Source of the DNA: Malachius bipustulatus
Lineage: Eukaryota; Arthropoda; Insecta; Coleoptera; Melyridae
Length of the DNA: 64,000 nucleotides
Reading direction: 5' to 3'
Assembly (NCBI GenBank): GCA_910589415.1
Contig: OU342630.1
Span: 75,326,186-75,390,185 of the forward strand
Positions 12,052-23,684 of the stretch are shown in pieces. Numbering within the stretch: the stretch's first letter is position 1; each line of letters starts with the position of its first letter. The notes beneath the pieces are model-generated. The model saw nothing but the letters and a program-made list of their open reading frames with translations, did not search any database and was not told the origin of the DNA. The position numbers and the translations under genes are program-made.

Positions 12052-12463
12052 TCAGAGATCATAAATAGTAAAATAGTAAAGACGGTTGAAAGGGGGTTGA
12101 GTGGCACCCGAGGTGGCACCGTATTTTGCAGCGTCCATTAAAAAAATATTTCTTTCAAAAATTTTTATTTTATCGGTTACAAAAATTCGTGTGATTGCGT
12201 CATGGTGTAATATTATACTCTCCAATAGGTATGTCAATAAGCTTTTTTAGATCCGGACCCGAAAAGTGGGGGTTTTCCGGGTGGTGGCGCTTCACGAGAT
12301 CCCCACTGTTTAATTGCTGCAATTTTTCGTATTTCCTTAATTTATGTATAACATCCTCAATTTTTAATGAATCAATTCTCTCAACTTTTGAAAAGGGTTT
12401 AATTTTTAAATATTCGTTAGACTTGCCTGTCATGACCCGAAGGGCTTTTGAACTTTTTATCAT
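12052..12463 (-). other. Two overlapping unrecognised minus-strand frames
   Basis: An 87-residue frame (12200-12463) is lysine-rich and predicted helical: it includes KIEDVIHKLRKYEKLQQL and HHPENPHFSGPDLKKLIDIP. It overlaps a second 61-residue frame (12052-12237) in another register. The amino-acid composition is more protein-like than the surrounding AT-rich DNA, and the second frame may be a frameshifted continuation. I do not recognise a family. A decayed element-encoded protein and chance are both possible. Confidence 0.2.
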
Positions 12464-13324
12464 ACCTCCTGAAACTTACATCTACGTCTCCATTATTTAA
12501 TGTTTTACGATATTTATTATCACTACTTACGGTTGCCGTATGATATGAGGTATAAGTAAAATTATGACAACTGTCCTGATAATTCTTGCCTTTTTGACAT
12601 TACAAAAAATTTTCAAAATTTTGACAGTTTTTTTCTAGAGGGGGAGTTTCCTTATCCCCGCTCACGTTCCACCAATCCGGGGGTAAGGAGGGGGGCATTG
12701 TAAAGTACGGGATATTGTTCTTTCGTGGATTTTTTCCTCAGTGTTGGTCCTACCAAAAAAATTATTGTTCTTCCCAAAAAGGAAGAGCTTGGCAGAACAC
12801 GGAAACTCCTTCTAGCCTAGGCGGAAGTCGATCGGGCAACTTGTTCGCGAAAAATAGCAAATTTTGTGCGAAAAAAAATTTCAAATGGTTTGTTCTTGGC
12901 CGGTAGGGCATGTAGGGGGTTCAGCTAATGTTTTTGGGAAGGTTATTTTGATGTTTTTTAAGGGCCCGTTGGGTGGTGGTGGTGGTACAATTAGGAAGGG
13001 AGGGAGAGCGAAAGTTAAAAATATCTTAAAACCCCGATAACTCGACTCCGAAGAGGCATAGCGCAAAAATCAAACGGCGTTTTGTTCGTTTTTTTTGCCC
13101 GGAATACAATGAACCCTTATCGAAGCATTTTTTTTTCAATAATACCCATCTATACGGGAGAATCCGGGGTGGTAGGTTTTCTAATTGACAGGAGGCTGTA
13201 ATTGTTAGGTTCTGTTAAAGGGTATGCTAAATTTGGTATTTACGATTACTGCCCTGTCATAAGCCCTAAAATTGTCATTTGTGATATGGACCACTAATAC
13301 CAGTGTAATGTACATTTCGTACGT

Positions 13325-13444
13325 ACCGGCTAGATGCCGGTAACACAGAGACGACGGCGGGCGCGCGCAGTTAGTGAGTGCTGGTGGTTTTTAGTGCATC
13401 GACCAACTCGAGTTCTCGTCGACTTCGACTGTCAAGGAAATCAG
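13325..13444 (+). promoter_or_regulatory. Putative TATA-less promoter / 5' non-coding exon
   Basis: A sharply GC- and CpG-rich island (GACGACGGCGGGCGCGCGC) in AT-rich surroundings contains an insect initiator-like GCAGTTAGTGAG at about 13370. It ends at a good splice donor, AATCAG|GTGCGT, at 13444/13445. This is the typical look of a first non-coding exon of an insect gene with a long first intron. No downstream plus-strand coding exon was recognised, so gene identity is unknown. It could instead be an isolated GC-rich repeat. Confidence 0.3.
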
Positions 13445-13845
13445 GTGCGTTCATCTCATACCGGCACTTTCACCTCCTTTTCACTTCTGAATTCGCTAGA
13501 GGAAGGTACATTTTCGCAAACACATCAATTTTTAGCGAAATGGCGTGGTGAACCTTCACTTAAATTATTATAAACATCGAACACGTTTTTGGCTTGGTGA
13601 GTGTCGTAAAATGATGTTATTAATTGTGCTAGAATTATACAGATCATATTTTCTTAAGACCGTATGCTAATTTTAATTATAGCTTTTAAACCCGATCGAG
13701 TTCGTTCGCATGTAAAATTTTGTCAGTCATTTTTTTGTTCCAACCTATCTTGAGGACGGGAATAATTCTATGTACCCTCGGCAAGCAGACTCGATCGGAC
13801 CGTTCATTAATGCAAGAGTGGTTCTGATACACATGAAATTACAGC

Positions 13846-13945
13846 TTTTTTCCCTGGAGGCACATTTTTCCCTGGAGGCACATTTTTTCCCTGGAGGCAC
13901 ATTTTTCCTTGGAGGCCACTTTTTTTTCTGGAGGCAACTTTCTCC
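13846..13945. repeat. Minisatellite, about 20-bp unit
   Basis: About five imperfect tandem copies of TTTTTCCCTGGAGGCACA, degenerating rightward into CTGGAGGCAACTTTCTCC. The unit is 18-20 bp, so the frame shifts between units (SLEAHF, PGGTFF, LGGHFF in one translation). This argues against coding. Confidence 0.8.
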
Positions 13946-14559
13946 CCGGAAGCAGTTTACCGAGAAAGAACTCCACGTACCAAGGCAGATTTTCTTGGCT
14001 ACCAAATCACCCCTCAAACCAAGCAAGTTCCTGGAGCCAAGCCATCCGAAGATAAGTGTCTTGTAACCTATTTAGCACCCGATCTATTCATTCGACTAGC
14101 ACCGCACGCTCTTGTTTTTTTATTATCTGTTAACCGTGCTCAAGAGTGTAGTATTCATAATTGTGATATTTTATATTTTAATAAAGAGAACCTGTTATTC
14201 TGCTGACCCGCTTGTTATTGTTGACCCTCTTAGACTAGCGACTCAACCTACGACCCTTGTTTTTTTCTTGTCTCATGCTCTCAGCGACTATTTTTCCCCT
14301 CTAAGGGTTAAATAGTTCGTTTCACCAGCAGAATTTATTAGGAGACTTATTCGGAAAAACTTCAAATACCATTTATAAGGATACCATTTGCAATCAAATT
14401 TTAAATTTTTAATAAAAACACTAATCTTCATTTAGTTGCAGTTTTAAGCTTCCAAATAAGGCGAACTGGCCTGAAAGAACAGCAGCTGATATCATAAATA
14501 GACAAGCTACCTCCAGTAAATGTTAGATGGCGCCTTACTGTCGCCATGTCACGGAGTAC

Positions 14560-15910
14560 CTTAAATGAAATTTGAGTTAATTTTGTCAACTATTACTCCT
14601 ATTGTGTGTGATATGTGTTTATCTTGAGGTGTTTTTTTTTGTGCTTGCTGCATGTGTGTAGTGTACCTACTCAGTAACTTGTTAACGGCTCCTTTAAGAC
14701 CATCCCGAGGACCATACATTCTCCAGAGCATTCTCCATTCACCCAAAAAACAGCAGGCAGTCTTACCGATGTCTGAGATAGGGTGACACTGACCAGTGTA
14801 ACCGTCCACGTTTTCTGTTTGTATTATGGAGCTCTGTTAAATGAGCTCAACCCCATTAACTTTCCATTTATACAAATCATGTATTTAATGAAATAAACAG
14901 TCCCGAGAAATTAAACTCTTGTTTATTTATTATCAACTTTCAACTCCACATTAGTTTTTGTGTCATGTTCAAGCTATCATAAGCTAAACAGTCATTAGAG
15001 TCAAAAAAGTTCTCTAAAAAGAAATCTATTTATAAGTAGAAGAAATTTTACTTCAACATCATAATAAATACATCTAGTTTGTTTGGGAATGGATCGACAA
15101 AACCGAGCACTTTACAAGAAAAACTGGCAGAAAAACATCCTCGTTCGTGGTCTATCTGTCAACCCGTCAAGTTATTTCATCCTCTCTAGTCTCTTGTCTT
15201 GTGAGCTTTTCGATGATTCCATTTGTCATACCGCAACCGTGAGGGTAATACATTAATTAGGAGCCAACGAGCTGGATCTGACAAACCGATGCGATGCAGG
15301 CACCTAGACGTTCTTTGGCTCACGTCCAAAGTGTGCATATACGATCAATTGCTTCCGTAAATAATGGATGATATACCCTTCCTAATCAGGCCAATAAATC
15401 CTTACGTGGGTACCTACATCCTTCTTCTCTCGACTGTAAGAACAAATTTCATATTTCTCGAATTAGATTTTGTTTGTTTACTTCTTTACTTGTAACGTCA
15501 TTCGATTCCTATTAGTTATTAATAACGAATATCACATTTGGTCTAATTACATTTTCCATGCTTGGATTCCCGTTATGTATTAATTAATTCCTACTTCATT
15601 AATTAAGCTAATAAGTTACGATAGGAATAATTTTCATCTACAGACCTATAAGAACACATCAAGCAATTATTTCTGATTTGTAGGTAGGTGCCCACGTTAA
15701 TTTGATTCTACAAAAGTCTCGACTAAAGTAAAAAAGAAAAAGAAAACATACAGCAAATTAAAATCTGAGAGCCTGATGAGAGCAATTAATAACAACGGTA
15801 CTATGGGTAATGAGTTTAAGAGAGGAATTAACTGATCAGTGGCGCTTCCCTATAATAATTTAATAACAGAATTTTTTTATGACTTTTTATGTTCATAACC
15901 ATAATAATAA
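14560..15910. other. No recognised feature
   Basis: An 82-residue minus-strand frame (14561-14809) is present but resembles no known protein. The remainder is AT-rich with no inverted or tandem repeat longer than about 15 bp that I noticed. Confidence 0.4.
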
Positions 15911-16034
15911 TAGTGAAATCAAAATAAAATAATTAGCACGGTGGGTTCGGCTCGCGCCAAAGAATATACCCTAGGCAGTCATAATGCATGTCAAAAACTG
16001 AGTGCGGTGATCACAACACGTCATTCATTGATGT

Positions 16035-16043
16035 TGTGCTGTG
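16035..16043 (-). other. 3' arm of extended ribozyme stem I
   Basis: On the minus strand this is CACAGCACA. It is perfectly complementary over 9 bases to TGTGCTGTG at 16115-16123 and forms the outer part of stem I across an asymmetric internal loop. Natural hammerheads use such an internal loop to contact loop II. Confidence 0.7.
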
Positions 16044-16056
16044 AGCAGAGGCGGAA

Positions 16057-16101
16057 ATTGTAGACAAGTGTTTCGTCCAGTTTGGAACTCATCAGTACAA
16101 T
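16057..16101 (-). ncRNA. Type I hammerhead self-cleaving ribozyme
   Basis: Read 5'-3' on the minus strand: stem I strand ATTGTA (16101-16096); core CTGATGA (16095-16089); stem-loop II GTTC-CAAACT-GGAC (16088-16075, including one T-G wobble); core GAA (16074-16072); stem III ACA-CT-TGT (16071-16064); the nucleotide before cleavage, C (16063); and the closing stem I strand TACAAT (16062-16057), perfectly complementary to the first strand. Every catalytic nucleotide of the family is present: C3, U4, G5, A6, G8, A9, G12, A13, A14, the A15.1-U16.1 pair and C17 in a GUC site. Cleavage is predicted between 16063 and 16062. The 3-bp stem III with a two-base loop is characteristic of metazoan retrozyme and Penelope-associated hammerheads, which are thought to work best as dimers. 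An outer 9-bp stem (16115-16123 with 16035-16043) strengthens stem I. Activity is untested. Confidence 0.82.
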
Positions 16102-16185
16102 GTATCTACCAACACACAGCACAGTTTTGATCCAAGTATCCCGTGAGTGAATCAATCTAGTGAAATCAAAATAAAATAATGAGCA

Positions 16186-18290
16186 GTGTCTCATTATTAT
16201 CATTTTTTTTCTAGGTGAGGGACAGATTTAACATGTCCACCTTGCCATCAATAAAAATCGTTAACTATTTTTTTTATTATTTTATTTCATATAATTATTA
16301 TTTATTTATATTATTTTTAAATGATTTTAGGGGATTTTAATACAAACTCCATCGCGACGTGAAAACCTCACTTGCAAAAAAGCTTCGTACATTCTTTCAA
16401 AAAATCATATTTATACAAGTAGACTCCTTTCAGATTAAATCAAGTTGAAATTACCCAACCAAGCAGAATCCATTTCCCTTACCATGACCGAATGAAAATT
16501 AATTCTCCCTCTATAAATATTCCACGATATGGAAAGCGGGAAAAACCCCGTGAATAACTTAACTTCGCCTCATCGAAGTTGCGAACTTCAATATGATTTG
16601 TCGAGCAGGGGCGATAATATATCATCCCACCCTAAGGAAGCTGCGTACATGTAATAGGTGTAAATAAAATGTAGGCGCTATAATTGGAACAATGCGGGCT
16701 TAATTACTTAATACTTCTCGACGACAGTGGGCGATAAACAAAGGAAGAAGACATATTACCCTGATACACAGCCGTATGTTACCGACGAAAACGCTGTAAA
16801 TAATCTCGTGGAAAATTAGAGAAAAGTGGAAGCTCGCGCCGTCTCCGAAATTAAGGACCCTAAGACGGTAGAATAACATGCTGCAGTATGTATAATTTAC
16901 AAGGATAATAAATCCGAACCGTTAGAAAGGAGCTCCCGACCCTTCAGCCAAGGAATTGTGGTCTTTGCGCTCAGTTCACAAGTTATGGTGTGTCTGAGTA
17001 ACTCTGTTAGAAGGTATGCCATTCTCTAATTATTGCACGGGGTAATAGATAACACAATCTTCACTAACTGGTTTCATTTAACCTACGTACTGCAGAAACG
17101 GATTTGAACATTCTATATGATAAATGTGTTAGTGTTAGCGCTTTGAGAAACTCGAGAATCTCCGCTTTGATCTAGAATTTCACTAAATTATGATTGTGTG
17201 CTGTTCTGTTATGTGCCATGCTAGCGCTTGCACTAGCTTGGAGTGTGTGTACAAAGTCATCCGAGAAACTTCTCCTTCATTTAATAATTAATCATACTTA
17301 CAGACTATAGAGTTTCCAAAAAGGGTGAGTTTTCGTGAGATCATTTTTTGAATATTCTTATTGCCCCAACAATAAAAGAAAATAGTTAAATCTATATAAA
17401 AGATGCTCCCCCGTCTCGCCCCCTAGAATCTTTTATGATAATAAGCAGGATGAGATTATAATCAGCAGAAATACAAAAAATCTATTTATGATCATATTAA
17501 GCGCAAAGAGATAAAAAAAATTCTCCCCTATGATAATACTACCAATCTCATTACATCCAAAGAAACCGTTCTGAGAATTGCATTTAAACGCAACCCCCGT
17601 TAGTCAATGCGTTGATTACCCCTAGCCAGACTGCGATAGATCACCGACGACCCGCTGATTGGGGGAGGTTATCTCAACTCGAGGCAACTGACCCTATGCG
17701 GCGCTCATTTGGGGCTGTATCTCCATTTCCCCAGCTATACTACAATGCAATATTAACTATTTCCCGGTCTCATTCACCATTAATGCACCTACGCCCCCGA
17801 TTTATGGGCCGTGGGCATTGTTACAAGAAGCGAACATCATTTATTCAATGTCGTCGGGGGTGGAGATCCTATCGGATGAAGACTGAATTCGTATAAGGGT
17901 GTTATGTGGCGTAAATAGATATGAGACAGCAGGAATTATCGTTGACGTTCATTTGTCTCACATTTTTTATGAACTGTTTTCAGGAAATTGATAAATAATT
18001 TACGACGATCAACTTCCAAACTTTTAAAAAATGTAACTTCATGTAGGTTATACCTACTTTTGAGAGAATTACTGAAAAAACTTGTCAAATCGGAATTTTC
18101 GGCATACAGTTTCCAGACGTTACGAGCCTTGACTTATGAAAAAAGAGAAAAAACATTTTTTGATGGACGATCATGCAATTACGATGGACAAACGAATGCG
18201 CGAAAAAAGATGTAAAATTTGCCTTTTGGGGTGCCACCTTTGCATTTTCCAAAATATTAAATTATTAATATAAAAACTCTGTGGGTAGAC
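16186..18290. other. No recognised gene; one less AT-rich patch
   Basis: The patch at about 17590-17880 has higher GC and a 94-residue plus-strand frame that I do not recognise. On the other strand it is broken by stops. It may be a regulatory island or an old element. Elsewhere in the stretch nothing stands out. Confidence 0.4.
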
Positions 18291-18307
18291 GACAAACATG
18301 AACCACC

Positions 18308-18424
18308 GATTTCCACTATTTCCGCATAATTTCCTTTCCACTATTTCCGCAATATTTCCACATTTTTCCACTATTTCGACAATATTTCTAGTTATTTCCA
18401 CACTATTTCCAGTTATTTCCGCCA
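18308..18424. repeat. Degenerate short tandem repeat (TTTCCACTATTTCCGC-like)
   Basis: Seven or more imperfect copies of a CACTATTTCC-type unit are spaced 10-25 bp apart. The reverse-complement motif GGAAATAGTG and variants recur at about 30530-30640, so the same simple repeat exists at two places in opposite orientation. Confidence 0.6.
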
Positions 18425-18725
18425 GAATGCACTCGAGGTACCTAATAAGTGTCATTCTTTATTTTTATCGCACCAAAAATGACATGATACATGAGGCCAT
18501 CGGTTTCTCATATTTTTGAGCACTACAGGAAAAATCTGATCAAACAAGTGGTATAAAAGAGATCTTCTATGGTAGGAACTCAGGTAGGAATTAGGACCGT
18601 TCAACGTCTGAGACCATGACGTCAGCCTGGGCTACATTTTCCTGTTTTCAAACCGTAAATGTCTGCAAGCTAAAGCAGTTCACTCATCTGAAGAACGTTT
18701 ACAACGTCCTCTACAAGAGACATTT

Positions 18726-18783
18726 CGTCACGTGTATAGGAGTGAGAACTCGGTAGCGAGTTCTCGCTCCCACATGTGACAAA
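18726..18783. repeat. Strong hairpin, about 26-bp stem
   Basis: GTCACGTGTATAGGAGTGAG then AACTCG, a 4-base spacer and the inverse arm CGAGTTCTCGCTCCCA then CATGTGAC form a stem of about 26 bp with a few mismatches and a very short loop. It could be a tiny foldback element or a small-RNA precursor. The short loop argues against a canonical microRNA. Confidence 0.65.
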
Positions 18784-19124
18784 ATTTGTTCGGCAATAAA
18801 TAATAAATAAAAGTACCTATTCATCAATAAATATCAATCAATAAATTCAAATACTAAGTAATTTATTGTCAAAGTGAGCTGTCTGCAGGTTGCCACCTGC
18901 GAGTGAATCGCAGGTTGCATAACTACACAGCATACTGATCAATCATTTGGACCTCGATTTGGACATAATTATGTAGTTTAAAATACCCTTGGAGTTATAA
19001 TAATAATAATAATACTAACTTACTTTTAGTCAAGTCATTATGTGATACTTTCAACTTACTAAAAATTCAATTGTCGATCTGTCTTGTTCTACCGGTTATG
19101 GGGGGTCACTGCTAGCCTAAATTC

Positions 19125-19968
19125 AAAATGGCGACCAGATCCGAGGTGCGCGTCAGTCCACCATTTTGAATTTTATGACAATTTGTTTTTGTAGAATAAC
19201 TCGACGATTTTAGATTTTTGGGAAAATATTACAGACACTAAACTTGTAGGAAATTAAATTTCCTAAAACTTTGTATATTACAGGTATTTCTGTTCGATCG
19301 CTATTTTTTGAAATTAACATGAAAAAGCGGGTAAGTCATTTGAAAATGTCTGGTAAGGTTGGTCACCGTCCATATTTTAGGAACTAGTGATCGTAGAGCA
19401 TCAAATTAATTTTTTTTTTAGAAATAATGGCCATGAGAAACTGAATGAAAATATTTTCAAGATGATCGAACTTCCGGAAATAACCGGAATTTGACACCTA
19501 CTTCATTATTTTAACGAAGAAACCCTGTATATGATTATATTTTTAAATTGTCTGGGAAAATCGAATACGGGTAGTTTTCACAATTGGGTTTTAAATTATT
19601 GAGTAGTTTATGAATTTAAACAGCTGAAAATCGGGATTTTCAAATTTCAAAGCACTGTACCTACAAGGATTACATAACATATTTTTAAACTTTTTATGAT
19701 CTACATACTTAAAACTATCCAATGTATAGTTTAAAATTTACGGTGATAAGAATTATCAATTTTTTTCAGGTTTAATTCGAAAAGTATCGATCGTAGAGAA
19801 AAACTATGATTTGCAAAGTTGTAGTAATTAAATTGAATTCCCTAAAAGTTTTTCTTCAACAATTTTTACCAGAACAATTTTAAAAGACCGAGTTATTAAA
19901 GAAAAACAATTATTTTTCATCAATTTCGAAATGGCGGACTGATGCGCACCTCGGATGTGGTCGCCATC
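19125..19968. mobile_element. Inverted-repeat element, about 95-bp ends
   Basis: The left end AAAATGGCGACCAGATCCGA, then GGTGCGCGTCAGTCC(A/G)CCATTT, matches the reverse complement of the right end, ATGGCGACCACATCCGAGGT and so on. The match continues more loosely through a 'GAATAACTCG' block. The roughly 650-bp interior is AT-rich and non-coding. Ends that begin in AAAATGGCGnC are common in insect MITEs. No terminal target duplication was identified. Confidence 0.65.
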
Positions 19969-20241
19969 CCAGGGCGATTTTCCGTATTTTAGGTTTTTTT
20001 TTTAATTTTAATGACTGAACTAAAGAGACTTTTGAACTTGTAATATTTATATTTCATGACTATATTTATGTATTGCATTTTTAAGTAATGAAATTCTTTG
20101 CTTAATTTTCAAATCATAATGTTACCGCTTGCCGCTTACGTGAGTTATGAACCTGACATACAACAGCAAACCGAGCATCAGCAAACATAATAAATAACGT
20201 AACCTTATGACATATGAATGAAATGTCAATGTAAGCAACTA

Positions 20242-21771
20242 CACTGAGAAAAATTTTTCATTGGCGGAAGTAAATTTGCAATTCCGCCAACTAAATTATT
20301 TAATTGATAACGAGCAACTAAATATTTAGTTGCGTCAACTAAATTATTTAGTTCCAGAATTTGAGATATCCAACCAAGAATTAGTTGCCATAAGATACTG
20401 AATAAAAGTGATTGCAAATAAAACTTTCTGCTGTGAACTAAATAATAATTCAGTGAACCACACTAAGCTTTCTTATGTCAATTTAATAAAACTGCGCAGA
20501 ACTATTATCAGGTTCTCTCAATATTACTTTGAGTTCTCTCAACTAAATGAAACTCTTCTCCGAATCCAATCTTAGTTTGGATTTTTCCTACTTACCTTAT
20601 CTAACCTACCTAACCTAAAAATTTGGTAATATTTTATTGAACTTTTCGTTTTGAAATTTTTTATTTATTGGTTGGGATTTCGGTTCTTGGTAAAAGAATA
20701 ATATTATCAAGAACCGAAATCAGAAGCAATAAATAAAAAATTTCTACCCAATAAAGGTACAAAATGCGCAGTGTCACGGCTCTCCTCATCCCGATCAACA
20801 ATATAACAATAAAAAGTATCTGCACATTTTGCTGTCCATATTAATCATCCATTTGTCCATAGTAATGTTAAATTTATAAATTACCTTTAATTATTGTTAT
20901 ATACGCGTAGACCGGGGCGAGTCAAAACTGTACCATTTATTGGTTTGGTTTGTCTGAAATCCATTTAAGTACCTATACCAAGCTAACAGTAATGACGGCT
21001 TTCTGGTGATTTGAACTTCACGATTTGTCAGATTTATACAAACAAAGCTGCAAAAGAATATCAAAAATAAAACCGAATTATTTATTTACATTAAATAGGC
21101 AAGAAAAGTTTACTTAGATAAATTATTAGCAACCCCCACGTTTAACGAACGCAGCTACATCATGATGGCGTCTATATAATGGCGACTGATGTGTTTTATC
21201 TGAGGTTGCAGTTAGATGAATCTATACATACAGTAAATAAAGAAATATTTATTGCCATAATTCTGGTATAATTCTTTCAGTACAAACGTTCTATTATTGA
21301 ACCCTCTCAGTACACCACGCAAGAAATTTTTACTTGACACAATCATACCATAGTTGGAATAATGAAAATCTGATATATTTCACGCAATTATGTTTGGAAT
21401 ATTCTGTTAAATATTTATTCCTATCTCCGGCAAGAAAAACCTATTTGTCTCAATAATTTCTAACTTCTAAGAATCTTTGATTTCTTTAAACAAGATAACT
21501 TTATATGTTTAGTTGCTGGAATTAAATTATGTTCCAGTACAGATTCTTAGATTGTTAGCTAGGAGTGATATTATTATGCCAATATGGAAAATACTTCGTT
21601 ACACAAAATGAGCTTCAATTAAATTATTTAATTCAATCAATTGCTCAATTTTAGTGAATCCAACTAAGATTTGGTACTGTAAATGATAAAGTAGTTCTTA
21701 TAACTAAATAAATTCACTGGAGGAAATATCTCCAGCCTTTAGTTCTTTCAAGAATAATATTTCTCTCAGTG
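20242..21771. mobile_element. 1.53-kb non-autonomous element with CACTGAGA ends
   Basis: The left end CACTGAGAAAAATTTTTC and the reverse-complemented right end CACTGAGAGAAATATTATTC form short inverted repeats. Both are flanked by TA (ACTA|CACTG, CAGTG|TATA). Inside, the palindromic motif AACTAAATTATTTAGTT recurs near the left end and related AATTAAATTATTTAATT strings recur near the right, as subterminal repeats would. A central foldback at about 20672-20724 (GATTTCGGTTCTTGGTA... with its inverse) adds structure. A CACTG terminus suggests the CACTA/Chapaev-like range, but no transposase is encoded, so the superfamily is undecided. Confidence 0.6.
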
Positions 21772-22389
21772 TATATATTTGCTACTTTCTTAAGGTAAAT
21801 GAATAACACTGTTGTTGGCAAAATAAGTTACACCAACATGTTTATTTTAGTTTGTTGTTGCAGATACAGTGCTTGTACATTTTGGCTAGCATTTTTTTGT
21901 TTTACCTATTTTTCAAAAACCCAATACCTACCATATTTTCTAACCGCCAAATTTGGTTTTATAATATTATGTTATCCAGATATTTATACCAAACTTTGAT
22001 CTAATGTTAGGGCTTGAATTTTATTTCGCAATGGCCGTTAAAATTGGAATAAAATAGTACACGAATGAATAAGTATCGTCCATTGTCTACGGCATCACTT
22101 TATTGACAATAATAGTAATAATTATTTACCATTTCACTGTATCCAGGCCATTAAACAACAATAATGCAGGAAGACATACATAATCCGCTCTGATCGTCAA
22201 TATGCTAAATTATAACACAATGATACACTATGAATTAATTTCAGTTACATCAAAATCCAATTACCTACCTTAAAAGCAGAAAATAAACTTGTGGGACTGG
22301 AGTGTCACTTTTATGAGGAAGCTGTTGCAGATTATTCATACCTAATAATAACCAGCATTTTTTAAATAATACTTTCATGAAAATTAAAT

Positions 22390-22975
22390 AAAATTATGGT
22401 CATTATTTACATCCGCGGCTCCTACAGTTTCACTATGGCACCTATATAGGGGTGGAGGACATACCTATAGTAACACCAGGAAGGTATTAATTTGCTTTGC
22501 AAATGAAAGATAAGCGAACAAAAGGGCATCAAAAGAAGGTCTTCCTGAGTGCTGGCCTGTTTAGAACAGCGAAAATCACAATAAACATGCAAGGTCAGAG
22601 TGTCAAGTGGACGCCGGAAACTCGTAATATCAACACCAGAGCCGGTCTGGTAACATACGTAACATACGAACCGCGATCAAACGTGTCGGGCCATAACAGC
22701 GAGCGATGTCACGTATTTTGGAATATATATGCAAAATAAATGCAAAATTCAAAATAAAAACTGTGCTATTGTTAATCTCGAAGATATTCCTTGTTCTGAA
22801 AGTGAAAAAAATAGAAATTCGACTGTAGTGCCAAAGAGGCCTTAGTGGTGACCTTGATATTAGTTTGCAATGGCTGTTTTTAGCTTCTTACCCACCCAGC
22901 ACCCCTATTTCGCTCCTCGGTCCCGAAAAAATTGATGAAACTTACGAGCCGCGGATGTAAACAATTACCAGAATT
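22390..22975. mobile_element. Inverted-repeat element, TTTACATCCGCGGCTC ends
   Basis: The left end (22390-22433) and the right end (22934-22975) are inverted copies over about 42 bp, sharing TTTACATCCGCGGCTC, then GTTTCA and an outer ATAATTnTGGTnATT. The roughly 500-bp interior contains an 80-residue plus-strand frame (22497-22739) with no recognised family. It is probably a non-autonomous transposon. Confidence 0.65.
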
Positions 22976-23684
22976 ATAATAATTTTATGAAGATTTATAA
23001 TTAACAATAATCATGAGATTTAATCAACAGCCAACGAACAAAAATGATAAAGTTACACAGTAATTACATATAACAATTCATCAAGTCACGGAATGTCGTT
23101 TGTTTCTCTTGGAGGTAGAAAATTTCGTTGTTTTAATTGCTGATAATTCCAAAGAATTACCTTTGATGTTGTTTCAAGTCCCGATCAATAAATACGTCTA
23201 TATCGTCACAATTACAGCAGTCGGTTATGTAAATGTTATAAAGTTCGCAACTCCTACTGAATTTAAAAAAAAAAACGTTATTTTCAAAATATTATGCACC
23301 ATAAAATACAAGCAGTTCATTATAAAACATACATAAAATATACATAACTGAACTTGACCTATTTTTAACCAAACAAAAACATGTTGAATGCACCAGGAAA
23401 CTGAATTGTGTATTATACAATCATATAATAAGAGTTACTGCGGAATTACATGTAAATTGCGAGGGAAATTGTGAACAATCAAACTGTGAAATTTCTTATC
23501 GAACCACGCATGATTTCAGAAAGCAGATAAAGGGATTAATAAATTAAAACCTACAAAAAAATATGAAAATTAAACTCAACTTGTGAAGATGATTCAATTG
23601 ATAGTAGATTCAACAATGCGGTCAAGCATTGTTGATGAAAATTTGCGTTTCGTTTATTAAACAGCCGAGGGGCACGGATATTGA

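Larger units (their letters stand above)
15911..16185 (-). mobile_element. Retrozyme-like unit carrying a hammerhead ribozyme
   Basis: A 28-bp sequence, TAGTGAAATCAAAATAAAAT followed by AATnAGCA, occurs at 15911-15938 and again at 16158-16185 with a single mismatch, giving a 247-bp period. The 219 bp between them contain a full hammerhead ribozyme on the minus strand. One whole monomer plus the beginning of the next is what a decayed tandem retrozyme, or a fragment of a Penelope-like element's repeated end, would leave. No protein is encoded; a 60-residue minus frame overlapping the ribozyme is incidental. The orientation is that of the ribozyme. Alternatively, the direct repeats could be a long target-site duplication around a single insert. 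Confidence 0.6.

Noticed and set aside
13846..13945. CRISPR-like regular repeats
   Set aside because: Units are directly tandem without spacers, so it is a minisatellite.
13770..14066. 98-codon plus-strand frame over the minisatellite
   Set aside because: The repeat unit is not a multiple of three and the peptide repeats change frame between units, so it is a tandem-repeat artefact.
17612..17896. 94-codon plus-strand frame
   Set aside because: No recognisable family, signal or splice context. Noted as a less AT-rich patch only.
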